Position numbers and translations under genes: made by a program | Notes under the pieces: generated by a model | What the model was told of the DNA's origin: nothing | The model's database searches: none | Seen by the model: only the letters and a program-made list of their open reading frames with translations | Assembly: GCF_000178855.1 (NCBI RefSeq) | Contig: NZ_ADVG01000004.1 | Location: forward strand, 124,001-188,000 | Reading direction: 5' to 3' | DNA from: Ktedonobacter racemifer DSM 44963 | Lineage (GTDB): Bacteria > Chloroflexota > Ktedonobacteria > Ktedonobacterales > Ktedonobacteraceae | Length of the DNA: 64,000 nucleotides | Shown here: one piece after another, positions 1 through 7,655 of the stretch | Layout: each line of letters starts with the position of its first letter | Numbering within the stretch: position 1 is the first letter of the stretch

Positions 1-1
1 C

Positions 2-922
2 GCGCTGGTACTACTTGTCTCAGGGCTGCATCCAGACCTGACCTGGCGCATCATGCTCGCGCTTGGCGCGGTTCCCGCCCTGGCGACCTTCTACCTGCGC
101 CGCCAGATTGAGGAAACTCCCCGCTATGCCCTGATAATGCATGGCAACGCCGAGGCCGCGCAGCAGACCATCAGCAACGTGACCGGCAATGGTACAGCAA
201 AAAAGAACGTCAAAGTTCAGAAGCAACAGGCTCAGCAGCCAAAGAAATCCTGGCTCTACCTGCTCTTTACCCCACGCTTCCTGAAATGGATCATTGGCAC
301 CGCAGGCACCTGGTTCCTGCTCGATATCGCCTACTACGGCACGACCATCTCTAGTCCCCTGGTCCTGAAGTCGCTCAACTCGCATGCCAATGCCGTTACG
401 AACATGATGTATACCCTGGTCATCTTTGTGGTCGCGGCCATGCCTGGCTATATTGTAGCGGCCCTGACCATCGACCGCCTGGGACGCAAGAAGATCCAAT
501 GCCTTGGCTTTGCGATGATGACGCTCTCCTATGGCCTGCTTGCGCTGGTGCCGGGGCTGACACAGAGCACACTGCCCTTCCTTTCGCTCTATTCGCTGGG
601 CTACTTTTTTACAGAATTTGGACCCAACGTTACCACGTTTGTCTATCCCGCCGAGATCTTCCCGACCATGATTCGCAGCTCGGCGCACGGTCTCGCCGCC
701 GCTCTGGGCAAGGTGGGGGCCTTCATCGGCGCCTTCGCCTTCCCCTACCTGCTCACCAGTGTCAAACTGCCGGGCGCCATGGGGGTCGCGGCGGTCGTCT
801 CCCTGCTGGGTCTGCTCCTGACCATCTTCACCCTACCCGAGCCAAATCAGCGCTCCCTGGAGGAGATCGCGGGCGACCACGAGCTGCTGGCCGAGATGAA
901 GAAAGAACAGGTCCCGGCCTAA
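2..922 (+). CDS. MFS transporter, phosphate:H+ symporter-like, 5' end cut by window
   Basis: C-terminal ~306 residues of a major facilitator superfamily permease. The frame is open from base 2, so the ATG at 53 is internal and the real start lies outside the window. After two early membrane residues stretches comes the central loop, with the ETPRYALIM motif (family consensus E-S/T-P-R-Y) and a Lys/Gln-rich segment. At least five hydrophobic helices follow, then the conserved loop D-R-L-G-R-K-K. The ETPRY and PAEIFPT motifs are typical of the phosphate:H+ symporter and sugar porter branch, so uptake of phosphate or an organic solute across the cytoplasmic membrane is inferred. The exact substrate is not determined. 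A strong hairpin follows the stop codon. Confidence 0.8.
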   Translation, partial: ALVLLVSGLHPDLTWRIMLALGAVPALATFYLRRQIEETPRYALIMHGNAEAAQQTISNVTGNGTAKKNVKVQKQQAQQPKKSWLYLLFTPRFLKWIIGTAGTWFLLDIAYYGTTISSPLVLKSLNSHANAVTNMMYTLVIFVVAAMPGYIVAALTIDRLGRKKIQCLGFAMMTLSYGLLALVPGLTQSTLPFLSLYSLGYFFTEFGPNVTTFVYPAEIFPTMIRSSAHGLAAALGKVGAFIGAFAFPYLLTSVKLPGAMGVAAVVSLLGLLLTIFTLPEPNQRSLEEIAGDHELLAEMKKEQVPA

Positions 923-975
923 ATCTCGCGATGCAGTACTTCCTAAGCACCGGCTAGCCACTGGAACAAAAATAA

Positions 976-1018
976 AAGAAGCGCTCACGGCACATGTCAT
1001 GTGTCGTGAGCGCTTCTT
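976..1018 (+). terminator. Strong hairpin after the MFS gene
   Basis: A 14-bp perfect stem (AAGAAGCGCTCACG pairing with its complement at 1005-1018) continues through a G-T pair into a second 6-bp stem CACATG/CATGTG. It starts 53 bases after the MFS stop codon. No long T-run follows, so termination is likely but not certain; the stem is symmetric and could work in both directions. Confidence 0.6.
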
Positions 1019-1375
1019 CTGCCGTAGGGTATCTGAGGATGATGAGCTTATTTAGTTGCGCTCTCCCAATGTTTGTGCTCAGGCTTCTGACTTCTCGTGG
1101 GCTATTGCAGACCTTATCACCAAGAGTGATACTGCTGGCGAACCCATCTCGACCGCATCAGAGTGGCATTGTAAAGGGCGCGTCTGGATCCCAAGCATGC
1201 TGAAAGCTCCTCAATCTTCGGTGAAATGCGGAATATATGAGCAATTCCTCCTTTTGTCAGTCTTCTGTTTGGCTCAAGGGTGTTCGCAGATCCGGCCCCC
1301 TTCACGTTACGCCTGTTCCCTGGCTACCTCATCGCTCTCTCCAAGGTTCGCCAGCGGTATCAAGAGTGAGCCAGA

Positions 1376-1558
1376 GCCCACGGGTTGCGCAACGAGTTTC
1401 AACTCACCAGTAATCTGGCTTGAAAGCATCTTTCCTGACGCTCCTGCTTCCATAAGGCAGAGGTATTTCTGATTCCTTGCCAGTAAAAAGCGCGAACGTT
1501 GAATGGGCCTTCGAAGCTCCTTTAGCCGAAAGTACATCTCGTTGCGCAACCCGTGGGC
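1376..1558. repeat. Short element bounded by 21-bp perfect inverted repeats
   Basis: The 21-bp sequence at 1376-1396 is repeated in exact inverse at 1538-1558, around a 141-bp core with no convincing gene. Its core GTTGCGCAAC is itself a palindrome. A direct copy of the right arm, identical over 26 bases, occurs at 45495-45520 beside an IS1182-family remnant. The geometry suggests a miniature inverted-repeat element or paired transposon ends. The rest of 1019-1634 holds nothing I can call. Confidence 0.5.
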
Positions 1559-1634
1559 AGAGCCACTCTTCGCGCTTATTACCACCGCAGGCTGGAACGA
1601 TTTGGCACAAACAGCTGGGCTCTTTTCCTGATCT

Positions 1635-1874
1635 TTAGTGCAAGAGGTACTCTTTATGCAAAGGGATCGCAACATCTACGATCAGTCGATTTTCGTTCAC
1701 CACGAGACGAATATAGCGACCAGCCAGCGCCTTACTGACAAAGTAGGGGCGTCCTTCATAGGAAATATGCCCGCTGCGAGCGACCTTACGTGAATAGATA
1801 CTGGCACTTTGAGGCAAAGGAAAATGCTCAATCGCAAACAGGTCTTCCCTTTGCTCCTCTCCTCCATTGTTCAT
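1635..1874 (-). pseudogene. Transposase C-terminal remnant (IS481/Mu-type beta-barrel tail)
   Basis: A 79-codon open frame. Its last half (G-H-I-S-Y-E-G-R-P-Y-F-V, then L-A-G-R-Y-I-R-L and a final I-P-L-H-K-E-Y) resembles the small C-terminal beta-barrel that follows the DDE core in integrase-type transposases. The catalytic part is absent upstream (1875-2100 shows no matching frame), so this is a decayed fragment. The family assignment is from memory of the motif and is tentative. Confidence 0.35.
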
Positions 1875-2105
1875 AAGTGGCTCTCCTCGAGTAATTCATC
1901 GATCAGTTCACGTCAAATGGTCAGACGTTTTTCTTCTTCTTTCATCTTCGCGCATCCACTACCTTTCATGTGACCACATACCCAAAATATTTTACACCCT
2001 CGAACCAACATCCAAGCAATATGATCGATCCCTATAGTCCTACGTCCAAACTATGCTGTGCTTCCATAAGTGCGATTGAATGAGAGACGCTTTCTGAATT
2101 CTCTA

Positions 2106-2961
2106 AGAACTTGTTTGTAAAGGTCATTTTCTTGCCAAGCGTCGGATCATCAAGCGAGTCATAGCAATGTAGATCATAGCTTCGCTGCTTTCTGTCAGCG
2201 TTTCATAGTCCTTACTCAAGCGACGACATTGGGTGATCCAGGCAAAGGTTCGTTCGACCACCCACCGCCTGGGCAGGACAACAAAGCCTTTCTGATCATC
2301 GCTACGTAGCACGGGCTGGAGAAGAAAGTGAAAATGCAGCATCACCCATTCGAGCAGATGACCGCGATAGCCACCATCGACCCAGATGCGCCGGAGCTTT
2401 TTGCAAGCCCCACCCAGGCGCTTGAGCAGAAGTTTGGCTCCTGCCGCGTCGGACATTGAGGCTGCCGTGACCACAACGGCCATGAGCAAGCCCAACGTAT
2501 CAACCAGGATATGACGCTTGCGACCCTTGACGTGTTTGCCTGCGTCATAGCCACGGATACCAGGCCCCTGTGTCGTTTTCACGCTTTGACTGTCCAGGGC
2601 ACCTGCGGTTGGGTGCTTGTGACGGCCAACTCGTCGACGAACCTGAGCACGCAGTGTCTCATGAATTCGGAGCCACGTCCCATCGCGACGAAACGCGCGA
2701 AAGTACACATACGCGCTTTGCCAGGCGGGATACTCTTTGGGCAGCATACGCCATTGGCATCCTGTCACGACCACGTAGAGGATCGCGTTGATGACGGCTC
2801 GCATGGGTAGGGTTCTGGGTCTTCCTCCCGGCTTGGCCGCTGGGATCAACTCTTTGATACAATACCATTGGGCATCCGTCAGATCTGTGGGATAGATTTG
2901 GTTTGCTTTCATATCCCAAGTGTATCTCACCTGACTGGTTGCCCCTTTTCAAACAGGCTCT
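2106..2961 (-). mobile_element. IS5-family insertion sequence
   Basis: An ~856-bp element. Imperfect terminal inverted repeats (GAACTTGTTTGTAAAGG at the left, complement of CCTTTTCAAACAGGCTC at the right) sit just inside TA dinucleotides at 2104-2105 and 2962-2963, which fit a 2-bp TA target duplication. It contains one intact transposase gene. Length, ends and target site fit the IS402/IS427-like groups of IS5. It appears complete and possibly still mobile. Confidence 0.75.
2124..2912 (-). CDS. IS5-family DDE transposase
   Basis: 262 residues from the ATG at 2912; a GTG 18 bases upstream is also possible. The N-terminal helix-turn-helix region begins L-T-D-A-Q-W and continues L-I-P-A-A-K-P-G-G-R-P-R, the standard start of this family. 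The DDE core shows D in A-L-D-S-Q-S-V-K-T, D in W-V-D-G-G-Y-R-G and E in W-V-V-E-R-T-F-A-W. No frameshift or internal stop is present, unlike most transposases in this window. It catalyses cut-and-paste movement of its own element. Confidence 0.85.
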   Translation of the reverse strand: MKANQIYPTDLTDAQWYCIKELIPAAKPGGRPRTLPMRAVINAILYVVVTGCQWRMLPKEYPAWQSAYVYFRAFRRDGTWLRIHETLRAQVRRRVGRHKHPTAGALDSQSVKTTQGPGIRGYDAGKHVKGRKRHILVDTLGLLMAVVVTAASMSDAAGAKLLLKRLGGACKKLRRIWVDGGYRGHLLEWVMLHFHFLLQPVLRSDDQKGFVVLPRRWVVERTFAWITQCRRLSKDYETLTESSEAMIYIAMTRLMIRRLARK

Positions 2962-3129
2962 TAGAAGTCACACCCCAAGAGAGGGCCAGGCTTAGCGAGG
3001 CCGGCTTAATGATCGCTGTGATAAATAGTGTGGATTCTTATTCTCTCACAAAACTTTTCCTTGTACCGATGCCATAACGGTTTGTGAGGCTCGTGGTAAA
3101 TGACCTGAAATGTAGCAGCTTTTGCCCCG

Positions 3130-3226
3130 AAACATGAGCACTTGCCCTCAATCATGAGCACCGCAAGGAAAGTACCTGGGCAAACCGCTCCGCACCTGGG
3201 GTATCGGCATGGAATGTTGTAAATAG
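3130..3226 (+). repeat. Left arm of 97-bp perfect inverted repeat
   Basis: All 97 bases are repeated in inverse at 3957-4053. The arm carries two direct copies of CATGAGCAC near its outer end (3132 and 3153), the kind of iterated motif that serves as transposase binding sites. It precedes a single hypothetical gene read inward. Confidence 0.85.
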
Positions 3227-3331
3227 CATACTTAGGGTAAAATGAGTGAAGCTGTCATAGCCTGTAAAGGAGTCTCATCGAAAAATACGTGTCGCCCATA
3301 CTCTTTTCAGAGAACTGGAGGAAGAACAACG

Positions 3332-3937
3332 ATGGCTATTTTCGTCTCGATGCTTGAGTTTTTTCAAACTGGAGCATTCGGTTCTCTTCGCCTGAAAATG
3401 CCCCGGAGACAAATAGAAGAGATTGTTGGCCCCCCAGATGACTATGGTATACTTTCCCGCAAGGAGCGTCGGCGGTACAAAGAGGAAGATCACTGGAAAT
3501 ATTCCGGGGTATGGGTCTACGGCAGCAACGGCGACAACGGCATACCGGGCAGTGTGCAACTGTTCTTTGATGAGCAGCATAGTCTATGGTACATCCTTAT
3601 AGATTATCTGTATAAGTGTCTTCCTTCTGGTGGCGAAAAGATGCAGATAGATCCCTGGATTCTCCATCCTGGCCTGTCTTTAGAAGAAGCGCGGGCAACT
3701 TTGACACAGAGTCAACTCAGGTATCACACACGTCAAGATCCCTTTTATGAGGGAATAGTCCATCTCGTTTTAGAGACGGGAGTGGTTTTGTACTTTGACG
3801 TAGAGGCGAAGGAGGAGAGCAGGTCAACAGGGATACAACGCCTGTACTTCCCAGACACGATGAAGGACTTTTACGACGAAGCCGGCAATATGCTCCCACG
3901 GAAAAGGCCAAAGGGAGGAGCAAAGACGGGTAAGTAA
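3332..3937 (+). CDS. Hypothetical protein, cargo of the inverted-repeat cassette
   Basis: 201 residues. I chose the ATG at 3332 because GGAGG stands at 3317-3321, eleven bases ahead; the frame is open further upstream without a good ribosome site. The N-terminus (F-F-Q-T-G-A-F-G-S-L-R-L-K-M-P-R-R-Q-I-E) followed by I-V-G-P-P-D-D resembles a widespread family of small proteins in which a G-x-F-G-x-L-x-L-G-M segment precedes a G-P-P-D turn. No enzyme motif, signal peptide or membrane helix is seen. The C-terminus is Lys/Arg rich. The gene lies alone between 97-bp inverted repeats, so it looks like a passenger gene. Function unknown; an immunity-like role is possible but not shown. Confidence 0.6.
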   Translation: MAIFVSMLEFFQTGAFGSLRLKMPRRQIEEIVGPPDDYGILSRKERRRYKEEDHWKYSGVWVYGSNGDNGIPGSVQLFFDEQHSLWYILIDYLYKCLPSGGEKMQIDPWILHPGLSLEEARATLTQSQLRYHTRQDPFYEGIVHLVLETGVVLYFDVEAKEESRSTGIQRLYFPDTMKDFYDEAGNMLPRKRPKGGAKTGK

Positions 3938-3956
3938 ATGTGATCCGAACACCCCC

Positions 3957-4053
3957 CTATTTACAACATTCCATGCCGATACCCCAGGTGCGGAGCGGTT
4001 TGCCCAGGTACTTTCCTTGCGGTGCTCATGATTGAGGGCAAGTGCTCATGTTT
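3957..4053 (-). repeat. Right arm of 97-bp perfect inverted repeat
   Basis: Exact reverse complement of 3130-3226, starting 20 bases after the stop codon of the cargo gene. The 924-bp unit (3130-4053) has no transposase, so if mobile it must be moved in trans. No clear target-site duplication is visible at its edges. Confidence 0.85.
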
Positions 4054-4054
4054 T

Positions 4055-4178
4055 GGAACTGGCCCAATCTTGGTGAATGATGAGCTTTTTTGGGTCAATT
4101 GTCCTCCTATTTCTGAGCATGGGAGGAAGAGCAACACCACTGCTACTGATGTGTTTTCACCAAGATTGGGCCAGTTCC
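4055..4178. repeat. Stem-loop with 23-bp perfect arms and 78-base loop
   Basis: 4055-4077 and 4156-4178 are perfect complements. The right side of the first arm reads TTGGTGAA and is followed by TGATGAGCTT. A second stem-loop of almost the same size at 31064-31186 shares the TTGGTGAA(N)GATGAGCTT stretch although its remaining arm sequence differs. It directly abuts the 97-bp repeat. Role unknown. Confidence 0.6.
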
Positions 4179-4363
4179 ACAGAATTCCAACATTTACGTT
4201 TTCGAGAACTGGAAAGCCCTGGGGGTCCGCCCAATAAAGTTGACAGGCGAATTCATCCATGGTACGCTAGGCGCCGAACTTGCTGTGAGTTCATGAGTGA
4301 TCAGCAATCTGGCTGAACACGTTGATCGTTTTAGTGCATTTAGCAGGAAAGGAGGTAAAAATT

Positions 4364-4468
4364 ATGAGGAATAAGAGAAGGATGATCATAATTGCCAACC
4401 ATCAATATAGGGATCGTCGCGCACGTAGACGCGGGCAAGACCAGCCTGACCGAACGGATTCTGTATGA
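4364..4468 (+). CDS. Possible leader peptide overlapping the resistance GTPase start
   Basis: A 34-codon frame with the best ribosome binding site in the area: AAAGGAGG at 4348-4355, eight bases before its ATG. It runs in a different frame through the first 77 bases of the GTPase gene. The product would be very basic (R-N-K-R-R start, many Arg). Ribosomal-protection tetracycline resistance genes are often controlled by short leader ORFs, so a translational-coupling or attenuation role is plausible. A one-base loss that split off the original start is the alternative. Confidence 0.35.
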   Translation: MRNKRRMIIIANHQYRDRRARRRGQDQPDRTDSV

Positions 4469-6356
4469 GACCCATGTCATCGACGCTGTCGGTCGCGTCG
4501 ATAAAGGTACGACCCAGACCGATGCTATGGATCTGGAGAAGAGACGGGGCATCACTATCAAGGCCTCTGTGGTCTCTTTTTTTGTTAATGATGTTAAAAT
4601 CAATCTGATTGATACCCCTGGGCACGCGGACTTCCTAGCTGAAGTTGAGCGCTCTTTTAGCGTGCTAGATGGTGCGGTGCTGGTAATTTCAGCCGTCGAA
4701 GGGATCCAGGCACAGACCCGCATTCTGCTGTCAGCCCTGCAGAAACTTGCAATCCCCACCATTATCTTTATCAACAAAATCGATCGCAGCGGCGCGCAAT
4801 CTGACTCCCTGCTGCAACGCATCAAGGACAAGCTCACAGAGCATATTCTTCCACTTAATCAACCAACACAACTCGAGACCAAACAGGCTGCCATTATCCC
4901 CAATGATCTGCATGATCCTGTGTTCCTACACACCTGTCTTGAACAACTCGCGCTTCATGATGAGCATCTGCTTGCCGCCTATGTGGAGGACGAGCGCATG
5001 ACAGCGGAACAGGTCTGGAGCGCGCTCAAGCAGCAAGTCGGGACGGCACAGATCGCGCCGGTCTTCTTTGGTTCAGCCATTACGGGTGTCGGCGTCAAAG
5101 AGCTGCTGACCCAGCTCGCCGACCTGTTCCCATCCCAGACCAGTCTGGAGGAGGAGCCATTGTCAGGCATCGTCTTTAAGCTGGAGAAGGAGGCGACAGG
5201 TGAGAAGATCGCTTATGTGCGTATATTCGCTGGCAGCTTGCAGGTGCGCAGCCAGGTAAACGTACTACGCCGCATGGCGGATGGCGCGAGCGAGACGTAT
5301 ACGGGCAAGATTCAGAAGCTACATCTGTTCTGCGAAGGTACCACCGAGCAGGTACCAATGGTGGCGGCTGGCGAGTTCTGTAAAGTCTGGGGACTCAAGG
5401 AGGTCAAAATCGGTGACGTGGTCGGCGAGTGGTCCAGCCAGATCAAAACGTTGCACTTCGCCATTCCGCAATTGGAGACGCGCATCGAGGCTGTGCCCAC
5501 TGAGTACAACCATCAGCTCTATCAGGTGCTTCTGGAACTGGCGGAAGAGGATCCTTTGATCTCTGTCCTCAAGGACGACTTGCATCAGACCATCTACCTG
5601 CGCATCTTTGGCGAGGTCCAGAAAGAGGTCATTGAGTCCTTGCTGCTAGAACAGCATGGCCTGGCTGTACGCTTTAGCGAGACAACCATCGTCTGTATCG
5701 AAAAGCCGGTAGGGATAGGACAGGCGGTGGAGATTATGGGCGAGGATGATAATCCTTTTGTGGCGACGATCGGTTTTCGCGTCGAGCCAGGGCCAGTGGG
5801 AAGCGGGGTGAGCTATAAAAGTACGCTCGGCGCGCTGCCACTGTCCTATTATCGCGCGATCGAGGAGACGCTCTACACCACCCTGGCACAGGGCCTGTAT
5901 GGTTGGGAAGTGACGGATATCGCCATCACCCTCACCCACATGGGCTTTGATCGCGCTAGCTCCACAGCGAGCGGCTTCAGAAACCTGACGCCGCTGGTCC
6001 TGATGGCTGCTCTTTCCCAGGCTGGCAGTGCCGTCTATGAACCAATCAACCAGTTTGAGCTCAGCATTCCGGTAGATGTCCTCAGCACCGCCATATTCAA
6101 ACTCTCAGCACTGGGAGCCGTCTATGAGCAACCGATTCTGCAAGGCGACGCCTTCCTTTTAACAGGCACAATCCCAGTAGAAACAACAGAGAAATTTAGG
6201 CGTAAACTGCCAGCCTTTAGCAAGGGCGAAGGCGTTTTCCTGGCACAGGCAGCCGGCTATCGTCAAAAAGAGGGCGAGTATCCCACGCGCAAACGCATGG
6301 ACTATAATCCCTTGCACCGTGAGGAATATCTGCTGCATGTCCACCATGTACGTTAA
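4392..6356 (+). CDS. Ribosomal protection GTPase, Tet(M)/Otr(A)-like
   Basis: 654 residues, close to the ~640 of Tet(M). These EF-G-like GTPases remove tetracycline from the ribosome. Motifs in order: G1 A-H-V-D-A-G-K-T-S (10-18), G2 R-G-I-T (52-55), G3 D-T-P-G-H (74-78), G4 N-K-I-D (128-131); then the domain II barrel and the EF-G-type domains IV and V to the end. The start is TTG at 4392, directly after an in-frame TAA; it gives M-P-T-I-N-I-G, which matches the family N-terminus, and AAGGA lies ten bases ahead. An out-of-frame ATG with a stronger ribosome site starts 28 bases earlier. The substrate range is not deducible. It could protect the producer of an aromatic polyketide made by the cluster 5 kb away, but this is speculation. 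Confidence 0.85.
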   Translation: MPTINIGIVAHVDAGKTSLTERILYETHVIDAVGRVDKGTTQTDAMDLEKRRGITIKASVVSFFVNDVKINLIDTPGHADFLAEVERSFSVLDGAVLVISAVEGIQAQTRILLSALQKLAIPTIIFINKIDRSGAQSDSLLQRIKDKLTEHILPLNQPTQLETKQAAIIPNDLHDPVFLHTCLEQLALHDEHLLAAYVEDERMTAEQVWSALKQQVGTAQIAPVFFGSAITGVGVKELLTQLADLFPSQTSLEEEPLSGIVFKLEKEATGEKIAYVRIFAGSLQVRSQVNVLRRMADGASETYTGKIQKLHLFCEGTTEQVPMVAAGEFCKVWGLKEVKIGDVVGEWSSQIKTLHFAIPQLETRIEAVPTEYNHQLYQVLLELAEEDPLISVLKDDLHQTIYLRIFGEVQKEVIESLLLEQHGLAVRFSETTIVCIEKPVGIGQAVEIMGEDDNPFVATIGFRVEPGPVGSGVSYKSTLGALPLSYYRAIEETLYTTLAQGLYGWEVTDIAITLTHMGFDRASSTASGFRNLTPLVLMAALSQAGSAVYEPINQFELSIPVDVLSTAIFKLSALGAVYEQPILQGDAFLLTGTIPVETTEKFRRKLPAFSKGEGVFLAQAAGYRQKEGEYPTRKRMDYNPLHREEYLLHVHHVR

Positions 6357-6372
6357 GAGTCTCTAGAAAGAG

Positions 6373-6774
6373 GTGAATATTGTGTGCAGAAGAACAAAAT
6401 GCATGCTCATGAAAACGAAGACCACAGAGACAAATACGACCCATCCAACGGCCACCGTTGAGGTGCTGATACTTTTGTGGCTTGAGTACCATCCTCTAGT
6501 GGTCAGCTATGCACGTGGCGATATTGGCCTGCAGTTTGCCGCAGCCTATCGACTGCCGATCCCCAAGCACGCGCCGTTCGCCATTGGCTACGCGTTCGAG
6601 GGGAAACCACACGAGTATCTGCCCAATGTGGTAGGCCGTCTTTCGGACGGAACGCCATTCATTGCCGAGGCGGGCATGGAAGACGATAAACGCAGTGATC
6701 ACAACCTTGCCAAAGCCGAGGCTGCTCGCCGTTTGTCACCAGTCGTCCCTCTTTTAAATAAAGGAAACGTATGA
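6373..6774 (+). CDS. TnsA-like endonuclease fragment
   Basis: 133 residues starting at GTG 6373, 16 bases after the GTPase gene. The central part (E-V-L-I-L-L-W-L-E-Y-H-P-L-V-V-S-Y, then E-G-K-P-H-E-Y-L-P and F-I-A-E-A-G) resembles the N-terminal nuclease domain of TnsA-like proteins from Tn7-type transposons, where a Tyr-x-Pro-Asp and an E-x-K pair form the PD-(D/E)xK site. Here the Asp is Asn (Y-L-P-N) and the Lys is Gly, so catalysis is doubtful. The C-terminal domain is missing. No tnsB or tnsC is nearby. Probably a remnant; assignment moderate to low. Confidence 0.4.
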   Translation: MNIVCRRTKCMLMKTKTTETNTTHPTATVEVLILLWLEYHPLVVSYARGDIGLQFAAAYRLPIPKHAPFAIGYAFEGKPHEYLPNVVGRLSDGTPFIAEAGMEDDKRSDHNLAKAEAARRLSPVVPLLNKGNV

Positions 6775-6804
6775 ACTGTCGTGTAGATAAGGAGAGTCAC
6801 CATA

Positions 6805-7534
6805 ATGCCAGACGCTGTATTTGCCGAGTCTAAACTTGCCGAACTCTATGACCTCTTCGAGGGATTGGATCGACCAGACCTTGCTCCATATCTATCTAGC
6901 CATGGCAGATGAGTTCCACGCTCATTCTGTTATTGACTTGGGATGCGGAACTGGGAATCTTGCCTGTCGCCTTGCGGCACTTGGAAAAGAGGTCGTTGGC
7001 ATCGATCCGGCTGCCGCCTCGTTGAGCGTTGCGAAGCGGAAAGCGTATGCCGACCGAGTTCGTTGGATCACGGGTACTGCAAAGCAGCTTCAAGGATTGA
7101 GTGCTGACCTCATCACGATGACTGGCAATGTGGCACAAGTATTCGTTACGGACGAGGAATGGATGGCGACTCTTCGCGCGTGTCGCGATGCACTTCGCCC
7201 GCATGGGAGGCTTGTCTTTGAGACGCGGAATCCAGATAAGGAAGTATGGAAGGGCTTGAACCGAGAGCAGACCTACACGACGATTGAAGCGCCTGAAATC
7301 GGCACGGTCGAGTCCTGGGTGGATTGGGTGAACGTGCAGCTACCGCTCGTCTCTTTTCGCAGCATATACATATTTCATAAGGACGGGAGCACAATGACAT
7401 CCGAGTCAACGTTACGGTTCCGCACTCAATCAGAAGTTACAGAGACACTTTCCCGTGCTCAATTAACGGTGGAAGCGGTTCGAGATGCCCCCGACCGCCC
7501 CGGCCAAGAGTTCGTCTTTATTGCTCATCAATGA
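6805..7534 (+). pseudogene. SAM-dependent methyltransferase, frameshifted
   Basis: A class I methyltransferase with the glycine-rich SAM loop V-I-D-L-G-C-G-T-G, acidic D-P at the end of strand 2, and a D-A-L-R-P-H-G-R-L-V-F segment. The natural start is ATG 6805, with AAGGAG ten bases ahead, reading M-P-D-A-V-F-A-E-S-K-L-A-E-L-Y-D. This frame ends at 6912 while the rest of the enzyme (A-M-A-D-E-F onward) is in the next frame. The switch is a 4-base tandem duplication TCTA/TCTA at 6891-6898; removing one copy restores a continuous gene. Without repair, only an N-terminally altered product from 6821 or later could be made. Confidence 0.75.
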
Positions 7535-7557
7535 GACGAGCAAGCTTACGAGGTCCA

Positions 7558-7600
7558 GATGAAGTAGACCGCCAGCGAGGTACTGATGCTGTTCCGACCT
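7558..7600 (-). repeat. Second copy of the intron 3'-terminal (domain VI-like) sequence
   Basis: On the minus strand this repeats the pattern GGTC...ACCTCGC-T/C-GG-C/T-G...CTACTTCAT that ends the group II intron 98 bases upstream (7656-7692). There is no second domain V between the copies. It may be an alternative 3' end or a relic of another intron copy. Confidence 0.45.
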
Positions 7601-7655
7601 ACCTGGAATGCCAGGCGGTATCCTGAACTCAGCCCTTTTCCAACGGTCTCTTCCC

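Noticed and set aside
1056..1674. Overlapping frames in the region right of the MFS terminator
   Set aside because: No ribosome sites, no family motifs and low-complexity composition; only the inverted repeats are kept.
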